59,384 nucleotides of DNA, taken from Paenibacillus plantarum. GTDB taxonomy: Bacteria; Bacillota; Bacilli; Paenibacillales; NBRC-103111. Shown here in pieces: positions 8,854 through 17,495 of this stretch (position 1 is its first letter; each line of letters begins with the position of its first letter). The stretch covers positions 1 through 59,384 of the forward strand of contig NZ_WHNY01000061.1 in assembly GCF_013141695.1 (NCBI RefSeq). The letters run 5' to 3'. The notes under the pieces were generated by a model. It was not told the DNA's origin. It did no database searches and saw nothing but the letters and a program-made list of their open reading frames with translations. The translations under genes were made by a program, and so were the position numbers.

Positions 8854-9249
8854 TCATGACATGTTGAATAGGCCCAGTGTTGTACATTTCTTTGATTCAT
8901 TCTCAACGACTTGCTCCAAATTAATATCAAGAATGTTACTTAGCGCAGACATGTAGAAGAGATTCCTGCCTAGTTCGCTACTAACGACCTCAATGCATTG
9001 CTCACATAAGTGACCAGATACATGGGTGCCTAGAACATCCTTAGCCTCATCCAAGGTCATCTCTGGATGATACTCTTGCTTAGCTGCATGAACCTGGATA
9101 CATCCACATTCAGTAATGGATTTCACCACGGAACGGTTGGCAGCTGCGCCTGACTGTTGAAATTTGGATAAGACATCAAGCAGACTGCGGTGACGGAGTA
9201 ACAATTCAGACACTTGATCTTGAAACTGCTTTAATGTCAAGGAGCTCAT
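8854..9249 (-). CDS. Small MazG-like / DUF1573-annotated conserved protein
   Basis: A 131-residue protein of unproven function. The C-terminal half (SELGRNLFYMSALSNILDI) resembles the helical core of MazG-type nucleotide pyrophosphatases. The middle has CGCIQVHA and a later CEQC, so four cysteines could bind metal. From memory, similar Firmicutes proteins are labelled DUF1573; this is recall, not a search. ATG 9249 is chosen because AGAGGTGG lies just upstream on the - strand; an ATG at 9282 would add 11 residues but lacks a good RBS. It is convergent with pssA and divergent from the PIN/TRAM gene. Confidence 0.7.
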   Translation of the reverse strand: MSSLTLKQFQDQVSELLLRHRSLLDVLSKFQQSGAAANRSVVKSITECGCIQVHAAKQEYHPEMTLDEAKDVLGTHVSGHLCEQCIEVVSSELGRNLFYMSALSNILDINLEQVVENESKKCTTLGLFNMS

Positions 9250-9405
9250 TCCATCCACCTCTGGTAGGTTGGTAACTTCCATTTCATTATAATGGATGCC
9301 CTCTAATATTTCAATTTTCCGACTAAAGAAGTGATTAACGTTGCATAAATTGGAACATAATTGTAATAAGGCTCAAAAAAAGTTGATGCAGGAGGTGAAT
9401 CTGTG

Positions 9406-10470
9406 ATGAAGAAATGGGTACAAATCATTTTAGCCATCATGGGTGGCAGTTTAGGTTATAGGTGGAGCGATTCGTTCCTACAAACGACGGATGTGACAAG
9501 TCAAGCAGGACAAGTATTTTGGATTAATAGTTTATGTGCAGTAGGGATGTTTTTGATTTCAGCGTGGGTAGCTAACGTCGGCATGAACTTGCTGATGAAA
9601 GGTGAACGCAATGTCACGGATATTCCCGTGTCGGATTTACTATCTGGTACGCTAGGACTCGTGATTGGGCTATTGGTTTCAGTCATGTTATTTCCCGTGC
9701 TGGAGCAGGCCAAATGGGCAGGGCCATTCTTACCTTTCCTTGTATCGGCTGTATTAGGCGTTATGGGCTTCCGTATCGGTTACAGCAAGCGGGAAGAACT
9801 TGTGCAGGTCATTGCGAAGAGCCGATCTGGCGGTCCTGAGAAGCAGACGCATCGCCCGTACGAGGAACATAAGATTTTGGATACGAGCGTCATCATCGAT
9901 GGCCGGATCGCAGATATTTGCAAGACCGGATTTATCGAGGGAACCCTGGTGATTCCGGAGTTCGTATTGGAAGAGCTGCAGCATATTGCAGACTCATCAG
10001 ATTTACTGAAGCGAAACCGTGGGCGTCGCGGACTGGACATTTTGAACAAAATCCAAAAAGAACTTGAAGTGAAGGTCCTCATTTATGAAGGGGATTTCGA
10101 AGAAATCGCTGAAGTGGACAGCAAGCTGGTGCGCTTAGCCAAAGTGCTTCAAGGGAAAGTAATTACGAACGATTTTAACCTTAATAAGGTATGTGAACTT
10201 CAAGGTGTATCGGTGCTCAATATCAACGATCTTGCGAATGCGGTGAAGCCAGTTGTCCTACCGGGAGAAGAAATTATTGTTCAAGTCATTAAAGACGGCA
10301 AGGAACATGGACAAGGTGTAGCTTACCTCGATGATGGTACGATGATCGTTGTTGAAGGCGGACGTGATTTCATCGGGATGACGCTGGAAGTGATGGTAAC
10401 GAGTGTGCTTCAGACTTCGGCGGGTCGAATGATTTTTGCGAAACCAAAACTATTGGAAAAAGCACAGTAA
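9406..10470 (+). CDS. PIN/TRAM-domain membrane protein (YacL-like)
   Basis: Predicted membrane-anchored nuclease of the YacL family. About four hydrophobic helices fill residues 1-120. They are followed by a PIN domain with the acidic residues expected of a metal-dependent RNase (DTSVIIDGRIAD, EELQHIAD, TNDFNL), then a C-terminal TRAM domain (about 285-345). GGAGGTG at 9391-9397 serves either GTG 9403 or ATG 9406. The gene lies between disA/pssA and ispD as yacL does in Bacillus. Substrate and physiological role are not known from the sequence. Confidence 0.9.
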   Translation: MKKWVQIILAIMGGSLGYRWSDSFLQTTDVTSQAGQVFWINSLCAVGMFLISAWVANVGMNLLMKGERNVTDIPVSDLLSGTLGLVIGLLVSVMLFPVLEQAKWAGPFLPFLVSAVLGVMGFRIGYSKREELVQVIAKSRSGGPEKQTHRPYEEHKILDTSVIIDGRIADICKTGFIEGTLVIPEFVLEELQHIADSSDLLKRNRGRRGLDILNKIQKELEVKVLIYEGDFEEIAEVDSKLVRLAKVLQGKVITNDFNLNKVCELQGVSVLNINDLANAVKPVVLPGEEIIVQVIKDGKEHGQGVAYLDDGTMIVVEGGRDFIGMTLEVMVTSVLQTSAGRMIFAKPKLLEKAQ

Positions 10471-10570
10471 AACCAGTATGATAAGGAGATGTAACATAGC
10501 TCTTTCAAGTTGACTTGGGCCTATGATTACGAAGAAAGCTTTCGTTTGGAAGCGCCAAGTTGGAGGACTT

Positions 10571-11272
10571 ATGGGGAAGCTAGGAGTTATCATCGTAGCA
10601 GCGGGCAAAGGTTCGCGCATGGGTACAGCAGAAAGCAAACAATACCTGCAACTGGGACAGAAGCCAATTCTGGTACATACCTTGCAATTATTTCAAAACA
10701 TACATGAAGTGGATGAAATTATTCTCGTTGTGGGTGCTGATGATGTGAGTCGCTGTAACGGCTATGTCACGAACTATGCACTTACGAAGGTAACATGTGT
10801 GCTGGCGGGTGGCGCAGAGCGGCAAGATTCCGTTAGACAGGGTCTCCAGGCCTTGCAAGAGGGCACGCAATGGGTGCTTGTGCATGACGGTGTTCGCCCT
10901 TTCGTAAGAAAAGAACATATGTTCGAGTGTCTGGCAAAGGCACAAGAAATAGGAGCAGCGGTCTTAGCCGTTCCCGTCAAAGATACAATTAAAGTTGTGG
11001 ATGCAGCAGATAAGCGCATTCAATCGACACCGGATAGACGAAGCTTGTGGGCCATCCAAACGCCGCAGGCTTTTCGTCTTTCTCTCCTACAGGAGGCGCA
11101 TGAGAAGGCACAGCAGGATCAGTTCATGGGGACGGATGACGCGAGTTTAGTGGAGCGTTTAGGTGCAGCCGTATACGTAGTAGAAGGGGACTATTATAAT
11201 ATCAAAATAACGACCCCCGAAGATTTACCTTGGGCAGAATGGATTTTACATAACGTGAGGGGAGAGGCTTAG
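10571..11272 (+). CDS. ispD: 2-C-methyl-D-erythritol 4-phosphate cytidylyltransferase
   Basis: Third step of the MEP isoprenoid pathway: CTP plus MEP gives CDP-ME. The N-terminal nucleotide-binding loop AAGKGSRMG, the VHDGVRPF motif and the C-terminal TTPEDL motif are all present. ATG 10571 gives 233 aa, the usual length, with GGAGG four bases upstream. An in-frame ATG at 10523 would add 16 residues that match nothing. It is followed after 2 bases by ispF, so the two are translationally coupled. Confidence 0.95.
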   Translation: MGKLGVIIVAAGKGSRMGTAESKQYLQLGQKPILVHTLQLFQNIHEVDEIILVVGADDVSRCNGYVTNYALTKVTCVLAGGAERQDSVRQGLQALQEGTQWVLVHDGVRPFVRKEHMFECLAKAQEIGAAVLAVPVKDTIKVVDAADKRIQSTPDRRSLWAIQTPQAFRLSLLQEAHEKAQQDQFMGTDDASLVERLGAAVYVVEGDYYNIKITTPEDLPWAEWILHNVRGEA

Positions 11273-11274
11273 GT

Positions 11275-11760
11275 ATGATTAGAATAGGAAATGGATTCGA
11301 TGTTCATCAATTGGTAGAAGGACGTAAGTGCATTATTGGAGGGGTAACGATTCCTTATGAAAAAGGGTTGCTGGGACACTCCGATGCGGACGTACTATTG
11401 CACGCGATTAGTGACGCGATCCTAGGCGCACTTGGTCTTGGCGATATCGGGAAGCATTTCCCGGATACAGCTGCCGAGTTCAAAGATGCGGATAGCTTAG
11501 TCTTGTTGAAGCGGGTATGGCAATTGGCGAAAGAGAAGGGCTACAAATTAGGGAATGCAGATTCCACGATTATTGCTCAGAAACCGAAAATGCTGCCGTA
11601 TATCCCGCAAATGGTTGAAATCATTGCTGCCGCACTAGAAGCAGAGACAGATCAAGTGAACGTGAAAGCGACAACGACAGAACAACTTGGATTTACGGGC
11701 CGTGGCGAGGGAATCGCGGCACAATCGGTTGTTTGTTTAATTCGTGATGTGATAAAATAG
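11275..11760 (+). CDS. ispF: 2-C-methyl-D-erythritol 2,4-cyclodiphosphate synthase
   Basis: Fifth step of the MEP pathway, cyclising CDP-ME 2-phosphate with release of CMP. The zinc site DVH (GNGFDVHQL, residues 5-13) and GHSDADVLLHAISDA (about 36-50) are intact, as is the C-terminal TEQLGFTGRGEGIA loop. At 161 aa it has the family length. It starts two bases after the ispD stop. The bifunctional ispDF fusion seen in some bacteria is not present. Confidence 0.96.
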   Translation: MIRIGNGFDVHQLVEGRKCIIGGVTIPYEKGLLGHSDADVLLHAISDAILGALGLGDIGKHFPDTAAEFKDADSLVLLKRVWQLAKEKGYKLGNADSTIIAQKPKMLPYIPQMVEIIAAALEAETDQVNVKATTTEQLGFTGRGEGIAAQSVVCLIRDVIK

Positions 11761-11799
11761 CAGGTATTCATGCATGGAAGATGAAAAGGGGATACAACG

Positions 11800-13257
11800 A
11801 TGAGTCAGCCTTTACGCGTGCGTTATGCACCTAGTCCAACTGGACATTTACATATTGGCGGTGCCCGTACGGCACTGTTTGATTATCTATTAGCTCGTAA
11901 GGACGGCGGCGCATTTGTTGTGCGCTTTGAAGATACGGATCAAACGCGTCATAAGGAGTCTGGTATCGAAGACCAGTTGAATGGTCTGAGATGGCTTGGC
12001 TTAGAATGGGATGAAAGTGTGGATATCGGAGGCCCTTATGGTCCTTACCGTCAAATGGAGAGACTTGATATCTACAAGACATACCTAGATAAGCTGTTAC
12101 AAAGCGGTCACGCTTATGGCTGCTATTGCTCGGAAGCCGATCTAGAACAAGAGCGCGCAGAGCAAGAGGCAAGCGGGGAAATGGGCGGCTATTCCGGTAA
12201 ATGCCGTAACTTGACGCCTGAGCAAATCGCTGCGTATCAAGCGGAAGGCCGTGTGCCTTCAACGCGTTTCCGTGTACCAGCGGATCGTATCATTGCTATC
12301 GAAGACAAGGTTCGCGAGCATGTGGAATTCGATTCCAATGGGATTGGCGATTTCATTATTGCGCGTCCTGATGGGATCCCGACCTACAACTTTGCCGTCA
12401 TTGTGGATGATCATTTGATGAAAATCAACTTGGTTATTCGTGGGGAAGAACATCTATCCAATACGCCAAGACAAGTTCTGATGTACGAAGCGCTGGATAT
12501 GCCAATTCCCGAGTTCGCGCATTTATCTTTGATTTTGAATACGGATCGCAAGAAGATGAGCAAGCGAGATGAGTCGATCATCCAGTTTATCGAGCAATAC
12601 AAAGAGCTTGGTTACTTGCCAGAAGCGGTGCTGAACTTTATCGCCTTGCTAGGTTGGTCACCTGGCGGAGAAGAAGAGATGTTCACGAAGGAAGAGTTGA
12701 TCGCGCAGTTTGATCTGGATCGTGTATCCAAGAGCCCTGCTGTGTTTGATATGGATAAATTGAATTGGATGAACAATGCGTATCTGAAAAAAGCTCCGCT
12801 ATCCCGCATCGTTGACCTGTGCGTACCGCATTTGCGCAAGGCCGGTTACCTTGAACAAGGTGATTTGGATGCTTCTACCGGGGCATGGGTGGAGGCACTC
12901 GTTAGTCTCAATCAGGAAAGAATGCGCTACGCGGCTGAAATCGTGGAATTGTCAGCGATCTTCTTCAAAGAGGAGCTGGTCATCGATGATGAAGCGGCTG
13001 CTGTGTTGAAAGAAGAACATGTCCCTGTTGTACTGACTAGTTTCTTAGCTCAAGTCGAGCAAGCGGAAGCTTTCACGGTTGAAGCAATGCCGGCGCTGCT
13101 TAAAGCGGTACAGAAGGAAACAGGCTTCAAAGGGAAGCAATTGTTCATGTCTGTTCGCTCCGCGTTGACAGGTCAAGTCCATGGACCGGATCTGAATGTG
13201 TCCCTTTTCCTACTTGGGAAAGAAAAAGTCGTTTCACGTCTCCAGAGCTTATTGTAA
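11800..13257 (+). CDS. gltX: Glutamyl-tRNA synthetase
   Basis: Class I synthetase charging tRNA-Glu. The protein has the HIGG signature in GHLHIGGAR near residue 18 and KMSKRD as its KMSKS loop. The C-terminal helical anticodon-binding domain completes a normal 485-residue length. AAGGGGAT precedes ATG 11800. Relatives without GlnRS use a non-discriminating enzyme plus GatCAB; that cannot be decided here. The stop codon is overlapped by the promoter of the downstream T-box transcript. Confidence 0.97.
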   Translation: MSQPLRVRYAPSPTGHLHIGGARTALFDYLLARKDGGAFVVRFEDTDQTRHKESGIEDQLNGLRWLGLEWDESVDIGGPYGPYRQMERLDIYKTYLDKLLQSGHAYGCYCSEADLEQERAEQEASGEMGGYSGKCRNLTPEQIAAYQAEGRVPSTRFRVPADRIIAIEDKVREHVEFDSNGIGDFIIARPDGIPTYNFAVIVDDHLMKINLVIRGEEHLSNTPRQVLMYEALDMPIPEFAHLSLILNTDRKKMSKRDESIIQFIEQYKELGYLPEAVLNFIALLGWSPGGEEEMFTKEELIAQFDLDRVSKSPAVFDMDKLNWMNNAYLKKAPLSRIVDLCVPHLRKAGYLEQGDLDASTGAWVEALVSLNQERMRYAAEIVELSAIFFKEELVIDDEAAAVLKEEHVPVVLTSFLAQVEQAEAFTVEAMPALLKAVQKETGFKGKQLFMSVRSALTGQVHGPDLNVSLFLLGKEKVVSRLQSLL

Positions 13258-13280
13258 AGCGAGGTTCTTTTCGATATACT
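13252..13280 (+). promoter_or_regulatory. SigA promoter of the cysE-cysS T-box transcript
   Basis: TTGTAA (13252-13257), a 17-base spacer and TATACT (13275-13280). The -35 overlaps the gltX stop codon. The predicted start near 13287 lies just before Stem I of the T-box. Confidence 0.78.
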
Positions 13281-13286
13281 TAACTC

Positions 13287-13562
13287 AATGAAATACGAAA
13301 TGCGATGATCAGGAGAGTATGGTTAAGTGAGGATTTGTCAGAGAGGATAATCAAGGCCGTGAGGCTTTGGCTGTGAGTTATCCAATCCTTGTAATCAGAA
13401 ATGCACCTGGGAGCAGCCGCGCCGAATACTCACCGAGTAGGGTAGGCGCAGCCGAAACACCCACGTTACGGGTTTGAGTTGGGAGACTTCCGAGTCACCA
13501 AGCAGAGTGGAACCGCGATAACCACGCCTCTGCAGCCTTAGGGCTGCAGGGGCTTTTTTTTA
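13287..13562 (+). promoter_or_regulatory. Cysteine-specific T-box riboswitch with terminator
   Basis: The leader has Stem I landmarks (GATGATCAGGAGAGTA, 13304-13319), a specifier TGC (Cys) at 13402-13404 in the context GAAATGCACC, and the conserved T-box AGAGTGGAACCGCG (13504-13517). The TGGA bulge (13508-13511) would pair with the ACCA-type end of a tRNA with discriminator U, which fits tRNA-Cys. The terminator stem is 13526-13537 with 13542-13553, followed by about nine T residues. Uncharged tRNA-Cys should favour the antiterminator and switch on cysE and cysS. Confidence 0.95.
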
Positions 13563-13597
13563 TTTTCCAACATCATTCTAGGCAAGAAGGTGAGCAT

Positions 13598-14254
13598 ATG
13601 TGGTCAACGATCAAATCTGATATATCCGCCGTATTCGATAATGACCCCGCAGCGCGCAGTTGGTTTGAGGTTGTTTTTACGTATTCGGGACTTCATGCGA
13701 TATGGTCGCATCGGATTGGACATTGGTTTTATACAAGAAGGATGTTTACCCTGGCTCGTATCGTTTCTCAAATAAGCCGATTCATGACAGGCATCGAAAT
13801 CCATCCAGGAGCAACAATTGGCAGAAGGTTGTTTATTGACCACGGGATGGGTGTTGTCATCGGGGAAACCTGCGAGATCGGAGATGATGTGATCTTGTAC
13901 CAAGGTGTAACTTTAGGCGGAACGGGGAAAGAGAAAGGTAAGAGACACCCAACAATTGGCAATAATGTAGTTATTGGTTCTGGTGCCAAAATTCTCGGGT
14001 CCTTCCTCGTAGGTGAGAACTCGCGTATTGGCTCTAATGCAGTCGTGATTCAGGAGGTTCCATCCAATAGCACGGTCGTCACAATACCTGCCAAACTTGT
14101 GAAGCGAGACGGTGTCCGTGTGAATAGATTAGATCATGGCAATTTGCCCGATCCGATCGTCGATATTTTCCAAGAATTACAGAATCAAATTAATGAGTTG
14201 AAATTCCAACTGGAAGAAGAACGGAAGCAGAATGGAGAATTGAGGAGAACATGA
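13598..14254 (+). CDS. cysE: Serine O-acetyltransferase
   Basis: Converts L-serine and acetyl-CoA to O-acetylserine, the committed step of cysteine synthesis. The sequence has the left-handed beta-helix typical of hexapeptide transferases (GATIGRRLFIDHGMGVVIGE and following repeats, about residues 68-150), including catalytic-type DHG and the GGTGKEKGKRHP loop. The 218-residue length matches Bacillus CysE, which is shorter at the N-terminus than the enteric form. AGAAGGTGA precedes ATG 13598. Controlled by the Cys T-box; overlaps cysS by four bases. Confidence 0.96.
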   Translation: MWSTIKSDISAVFDNDPAARSWFEVVFTYSGLHAIWSHRIGHWFYTRRMFTLARIVSQISRFMTGIEIHPGATIGRRLFIDHGMGVVIGETCEIGDDVILYQGVTLGGTGKEKGKRHPTIGNNVVIGSGAKILGSFLVGENSRIGSNAVVIQEVPSNSTVVTIPAKLVKRDGVRVNRLDHGNLPDPIVDIFQELQNQINELKFQLEEERKQNGELRRT

Positions 14255-15651
14255 CACTCAAAGTATATAATACCTTAACGCGCAAGAAGGAAGAGTTTGT
14301 TCCGATTGAACCAGGCAAAGTGAAGATGTACGTATGTGGTCCAACGGTATATAACTATATTCATATTGGCAACGGACGTCCTGTCATATTTTTCGACGTG
14401 GTTCGCCGTTATTTGGAATCGCAGCAGTATGAAGTAAACTACATTACGAACTTTACTGATGTGGATGATAAAATGATTCGTAAAGCCGAGGAGATGGCGG
14501 TCTCCGTCCCTGAACTTGCTGAAACCTTTATTGCAGCTTTTTTGGAGGATATTTCCACACTGGGTGTTCATGAGGCGACATTGAATCCACGGGTAACCGA
14601 GAATATTCAAGAAATTATCGACTTTATCGCTGCGCTTGTGGAGAAGGATTTCGCATACGAAGCTCGTGGTGATGTGTATTATCGGACTTCTAAGTTCACG
14701 GAATACGGTAAGCTCTCTAAGCAAAATCTGGAAGAACTTCAGCACGGTATTCGTGTTGAGGTGGATGAGCGTAAAGAGAATCCTCAGGACTTTGTCCTAT
14801 GGAAAGCGGCGAAGCCTGGTGAGATTTATTGGGATAGCCCTTGGGGTCAAGGTCGCCCAGGCTGGCATATTGAGTGCTCCGCGATGGTGCGCAAATATTT
14901 GGGTGAAACGATTGATATTCATGGAGGCGGGCAAGATTTAACGTTCCCTCACCATGAATGTGAGATTGCTCAGACCGAAGCGGTAACTGGTCATCCAATG
15001 GCCAATTATTGGTTGCACAATGCTTTTCTAAATATCGATAATGAAAAAATGTCGAAATCACTCGGAAATGGTATTTTAATTCGAGATCTAGTTAAGCAAA
15101 TTAAACCAGAAGTGTTCCGTTTCTTCATGTTATCCGCCCATTATCGGAACCCACTTAATTTCAGTGATGAGAGTTTGAAACAAGCGGCGAATGCGTTGGA
15201 ACGGATTCAGAATGCTTACGATAATATGAAGCATCGTCTTGCTACAGCATCTGCTACTGGCGAAGTTGAAGCGGGAATTACAGATAAACTGCAGGCCATT
15301 TCGAAACAATTTGTGGATAAAATGAATGATGATTTCAATACGCCAGATGCGATTACCGCGGTATTCGATCTCGTTGCAGAAGCGAACTTGTACTTGCAAC
15401 AGGAGCGGGTACATGCGGGCGCAGTGAAACTATTTATGGAACAGCTAGAAGCATTCGATGCAACGCTGGGCATTCTTTCACAACAATCAGATGAATTGCT
15501 GGATGAAGAGATCGAGCAGTTAATCGTTGAACGTACGGAATCACGGAAATCTAAGAATTGGGCACGCGCGGATGAAATTCGTGATTTGCTGACGGAGAAA
15601 GGGATATTCCTTGAGGACACACCGCAAGGCATACGCTGGCGCCGCAAATGA
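14251..15651 (+). CDS. cysS: Cysteinyl-tRNA synthetase
   Basis: Class I synthetase for tRNA-Cys. HIGNG (about residue 37) and KMSKS (about 269) signatures are present. So are the zinc ligands C29 (CGPTVYN), the Cys of HIECSAM and the His/Cys of HHECEIAQ. The 466-residue length is normal. Its ATG overlaps the cysE stop (ATGA), so translation is probably coupled. Pairing with cysE under one Cys T-box links supply and charging of cysteine. Confidence 0.97.
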   Translation: MTLKVYNTLTRKKEEFVPIEPGKVKMYVCGPTVYNYIHIGNGRPVIFFDVVRRYLESQQYEVNYITNFTDVDDKMIRKAEEMAVSVPELAETFIAAFLEDISTLGVHEATLNPRVTENIQEIIDFIAALVEKDFAYEARGDVYYRTSKFTEYGKLSKQNLEELQHGIRVEVDERKENPQDFVLWKAAKPGEIYWDSPWGQGRPGWHIECSAMVRKYLGETIDIHGGGQDLTFPHHECEIAQTEAVTGHPMANYWLHNAFLNIDNEKMSKSLGNGILIRDLVKQIKPEVFRFFMLSAHYRNPLNFSDESLKQAANALERIQNAYDNMKHRLATASATGEVEAGITDKLQAISKQFVDKMNDDFNTPDAITAVFDLVAEANLYLQQERVHAGAVKLFMEQLEAFDATLGILSQQSDELLDEEIEQLIVERTESRKSKNWARADEIRDLLTEKGIFLEDTPQGIRWRRK

Positions 15652-16082
15652 ATGAAATAAATCTGGATGCTGCTAACTTGTTTTCCTTCCCGCCATCGAA
15701 AAGTCCGCATTTATTAAATCCGCTAGTGCTGGCGTATATTGGGGATGCGGTGTATGAAGTCTATATCCGACAATATGTCATCTCAGGGGCGAATCATCGC
15801 CCTAATCATTTGCATAAGGCTTCAACAGGCTTTGTGTCTGCCAAAGCGCAGTCCAAATTATTGACAGCCTTGATGCCCACACTAACAGAAGAAGAAGTAG
15901 ACATCGTGAAGCGGGGACGGAATGCCAAGTCAGGAACGACAGCCAAAAACGCGGATGTGCTGGAATACCGGCACAGCACCGCGTTTGAGTGCTTAATCGG
16001 ATATTTATACTACAAACAATCCTTTGAGCGATTGAAAGAGATATTAGATTTCGCAATCACGTTTAATCAAACGCAGAAATAG
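15648..16082 (+). CDS. mrnC: Mini-ribonuclease III
   Basis: RNase III catalytic domain without the double-stranded RNA-binding domain; in Bacillus it matures 23S rRNA ends. The 144-residue protein has the RNase III-like core LAYIGDAVYEVYIRQYV (about residues 26-42) with the catalytic aspartate, and a later acidic helix ending YLYYKQSFERL. The start codon overlaps the cysS stop by four bases (ATGA). The gene order cysS-mrnC-rlmB is that of Bacillus. Confidence 0.93.
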   Translation: MNEINLDAANLFSFPPSKSPHLLNPLVLAYIGDAVYEVYIRQYVISGANHRPNHLHKASTGFVSAKAQSKLLTALMPTLTEEEVDIVKRGRNAKSGTTAKNADVLEYRHSTAFECLIGYLYYKQSFERLKEILDFAITFNQTQK

Positions 16083-16117
16083 AGAAGCATTCGCACGTAC
16101 TTTTAGGAGGAATTAGG

Positions 16118-16858
16118 ATGGATGAAGACATTATCGGCGGGAAGCACTCCGTATTGGAGGCTCTTCGTGCTGGACGGACAATTAATAAAATATGGATTGC
16201 CGAAGGTGCTCAGAAGCAATTCGCTGGACCGATTGTGGCAGAAGCCAAAAATCTAGGCATTATTGTCCAATTTACGGACAAGCGTAAGCTGGATCAAATG
16301 GCAGAGGGCCTCCAACATCAAGGTGTCGTTGCACAAGTTGCAGCGTATGCCTACGTGGAAGTTGAAGATATTTTGGCCAAGGCGAAAGCGCTCGGGCAAG
16401 AACCGTTCATTTTGATACTAGATGAAATTGAAGATCCGCATAATCTAGGATCCATTCTACGTACAGCAGATTGTACGGGGGTTCATGGGGTGATTATACC
16501 GAAGCGCCGTTCCGTTGGATTGACGGCAACAGTTTCCAAAACATCTGCGGGCGCAGTTGAATATGTACCGGTTGCACGTGTTACGAATATTTCGCAAACG
16601 ATTGAGCAACTAAAGGAGCAAGGTGTATGGGTTGCAGGTACGGATGTTACGGCTGCTCAAGATGTCTATAAAGCCAACTTTACGATTCCGATTGCCCTAG
16701 TTATTGGAAATGAGGGTAAAGGTGTGGGGCGACTTATTAAAGAAAGATGCGACTTCTTAGTCAAGCTGCCAATGGCCGGACATGTCAATTCATTGAATGC
16801 CTCCGTTGCCGCGGGTGTATTGATGTATGAAGTGGTAAGACAGCGCAATAAGAGCTAA
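16118..16858 (+). CDS. rlmB: 23S rRNA 2'-O-methyltransferase RlmB (TrmH/SPOUT family)
   Basis: Methylates the ribose of the conserved 23S guanosine (2251 in E. coli numbering). An N-terminal substrate-binding domain (about 1-75) precedes the SPOUT domain with its three motifs: DPHNLGSILRTADC, GNEGKGVGRL and LNASVAAGVLMYEVVR. These form the knotted SAM site. Length 246 aa is typical. AGGAGG lies ahead of ATG 16118. The gene sits in the cysE operon, 35 bases after mrnC, and is followed closely by rae1. Confidence 0.93.
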   Translation: MDEDIIGGKHSVLEALRAGRTINKIWIAEGAQKQFAGPIVAEAKNLGIIVQFTDKRKLDQMAEGLQHQGVVAQVAAYAYVEVEDILAKAKALGQEPFILILDEIEDPHNLGSILRTADCTGVHGVIIPKRRSVGLTATVSKTSAGAVEYVPVARVTNISQTIEQLKEQGVWVAGTDVTAAQDVYKANFTIPIALVIGNEGKGVGRLIKERCDFLVKLPMAGHVNSLNASVAAGVLMYEVVRQRNKS

Positions 16859-16863
16859 ATGGG

Positions 16864-17376
16864 ATGGAACAGATCCTAATTGTAGATGGTTACAACATTA
16901 TCGGCGCCTGGCCTGAGTTAAGTAAATTAAAGGATACCGATCTGGAAGGTGCACGTGACGGACTGATCCATATGCTTGCGGAATTTCAATCCTTTTCAGG
17001 TATGAAGGTCTATCTCGTTTTTGATGCCTACATGGTACCTGGACTGGGCAAGAAATATGTGCAGAATAAACTGGCTGTGCTCTATACCAAAGAGAAGGAA
17101 ACCGCAGACGAGCGAATCGAGCGATTGGTTACGAATCTGATGGGAAGACGTAAGGAAATATTCGTGGCGACGTCGGATATGATTGAGCAGCATGTCATAT
17201 TCGGCAAGGGAGCGCTCCGAATGCCCGCGAAAGAATTGCTAGTGAAAATTAAACAGAATCGCAAAGAGGTTCGTGAACGCATTGTACCCGAGACGACTAC
17301 CAAACGAAATCCGTTCGGAGGCAAGCTGAGTGACGAGATGAAAGCGAAGTTAGAACGATGGCGAAGAGGGGAGTAA
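16864..17376 (+). CDS. rae1: Ribosome-dependent mRNA decay endonuclease Rae1 (YacP, NYN domain)
   Basis: NYN/PIN-like nuclease; the B. subtilis homologue cuts mRNA in the ribosomal A site. Seen here: ILIVDGYNIIGAWPEL (residues 4-19) with the first acidic residue, VYLVFDAY (about 55-62), and VATSD (about 98). A basic C-terminus follows. Length 170 aa matches the family. It starts 5 bases after the rlmB stop with only a weak RBS (GGG), suggesting translational coupling. It is the last gene of the cysE operon before the sigH promoter. Confidence 0.9.
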   Translation: MEQILIVDGYNIIGAWPELSKLKDTDLEGARDGLIHMLAEFQSFSGMKVYLVFDAYMVPGLGKKYVQNKLAVLYTKEKETADERIERLVTNLMGRRKEIFVATSDMIEQHVIFGKGALRMPAKELLVKIKQNRKEVRERIVPETTTKRNPFGGKLSDEMKAKLERWRRGE

Positions 17377-17410
17377 ATCCTCCAAATGCTAGAAATGGTG
17401 GGGTTCCCCG

Positions 17411-17440
17411 TTGACGGTGTGAGATTTCATCATGTATACT
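17411..17440 (+). promoter_or_regulatory. Promoter of sigH inside a palindrome
   Basis: TTGACG (17411-17416), an 18-base spacer and TATACT (17435-17440). An 8-bp inverted repeat (AGATTTCA 17422-17429, TGAAATCT 17458-17465) flanks the -10 and the start region. In B. subtilis the sigH promoter is SigA-dependent and repressed by AbrB; whether that holds here is inference. Confidence 0.72.
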
Positions 17441-17495
17441 TAACCTAACTTTTATAGTGAAATCTGGGTAGTCTTGCAGGCCGGAGGGATTGTTG

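Noticed and set aside
9341..9369. TTGCAT-N17-TAATAA before the PIN/TRAM gene
   Set aside because: Only about half of the consensus positions match; a promoter is expected here but this one cannot be asserted.
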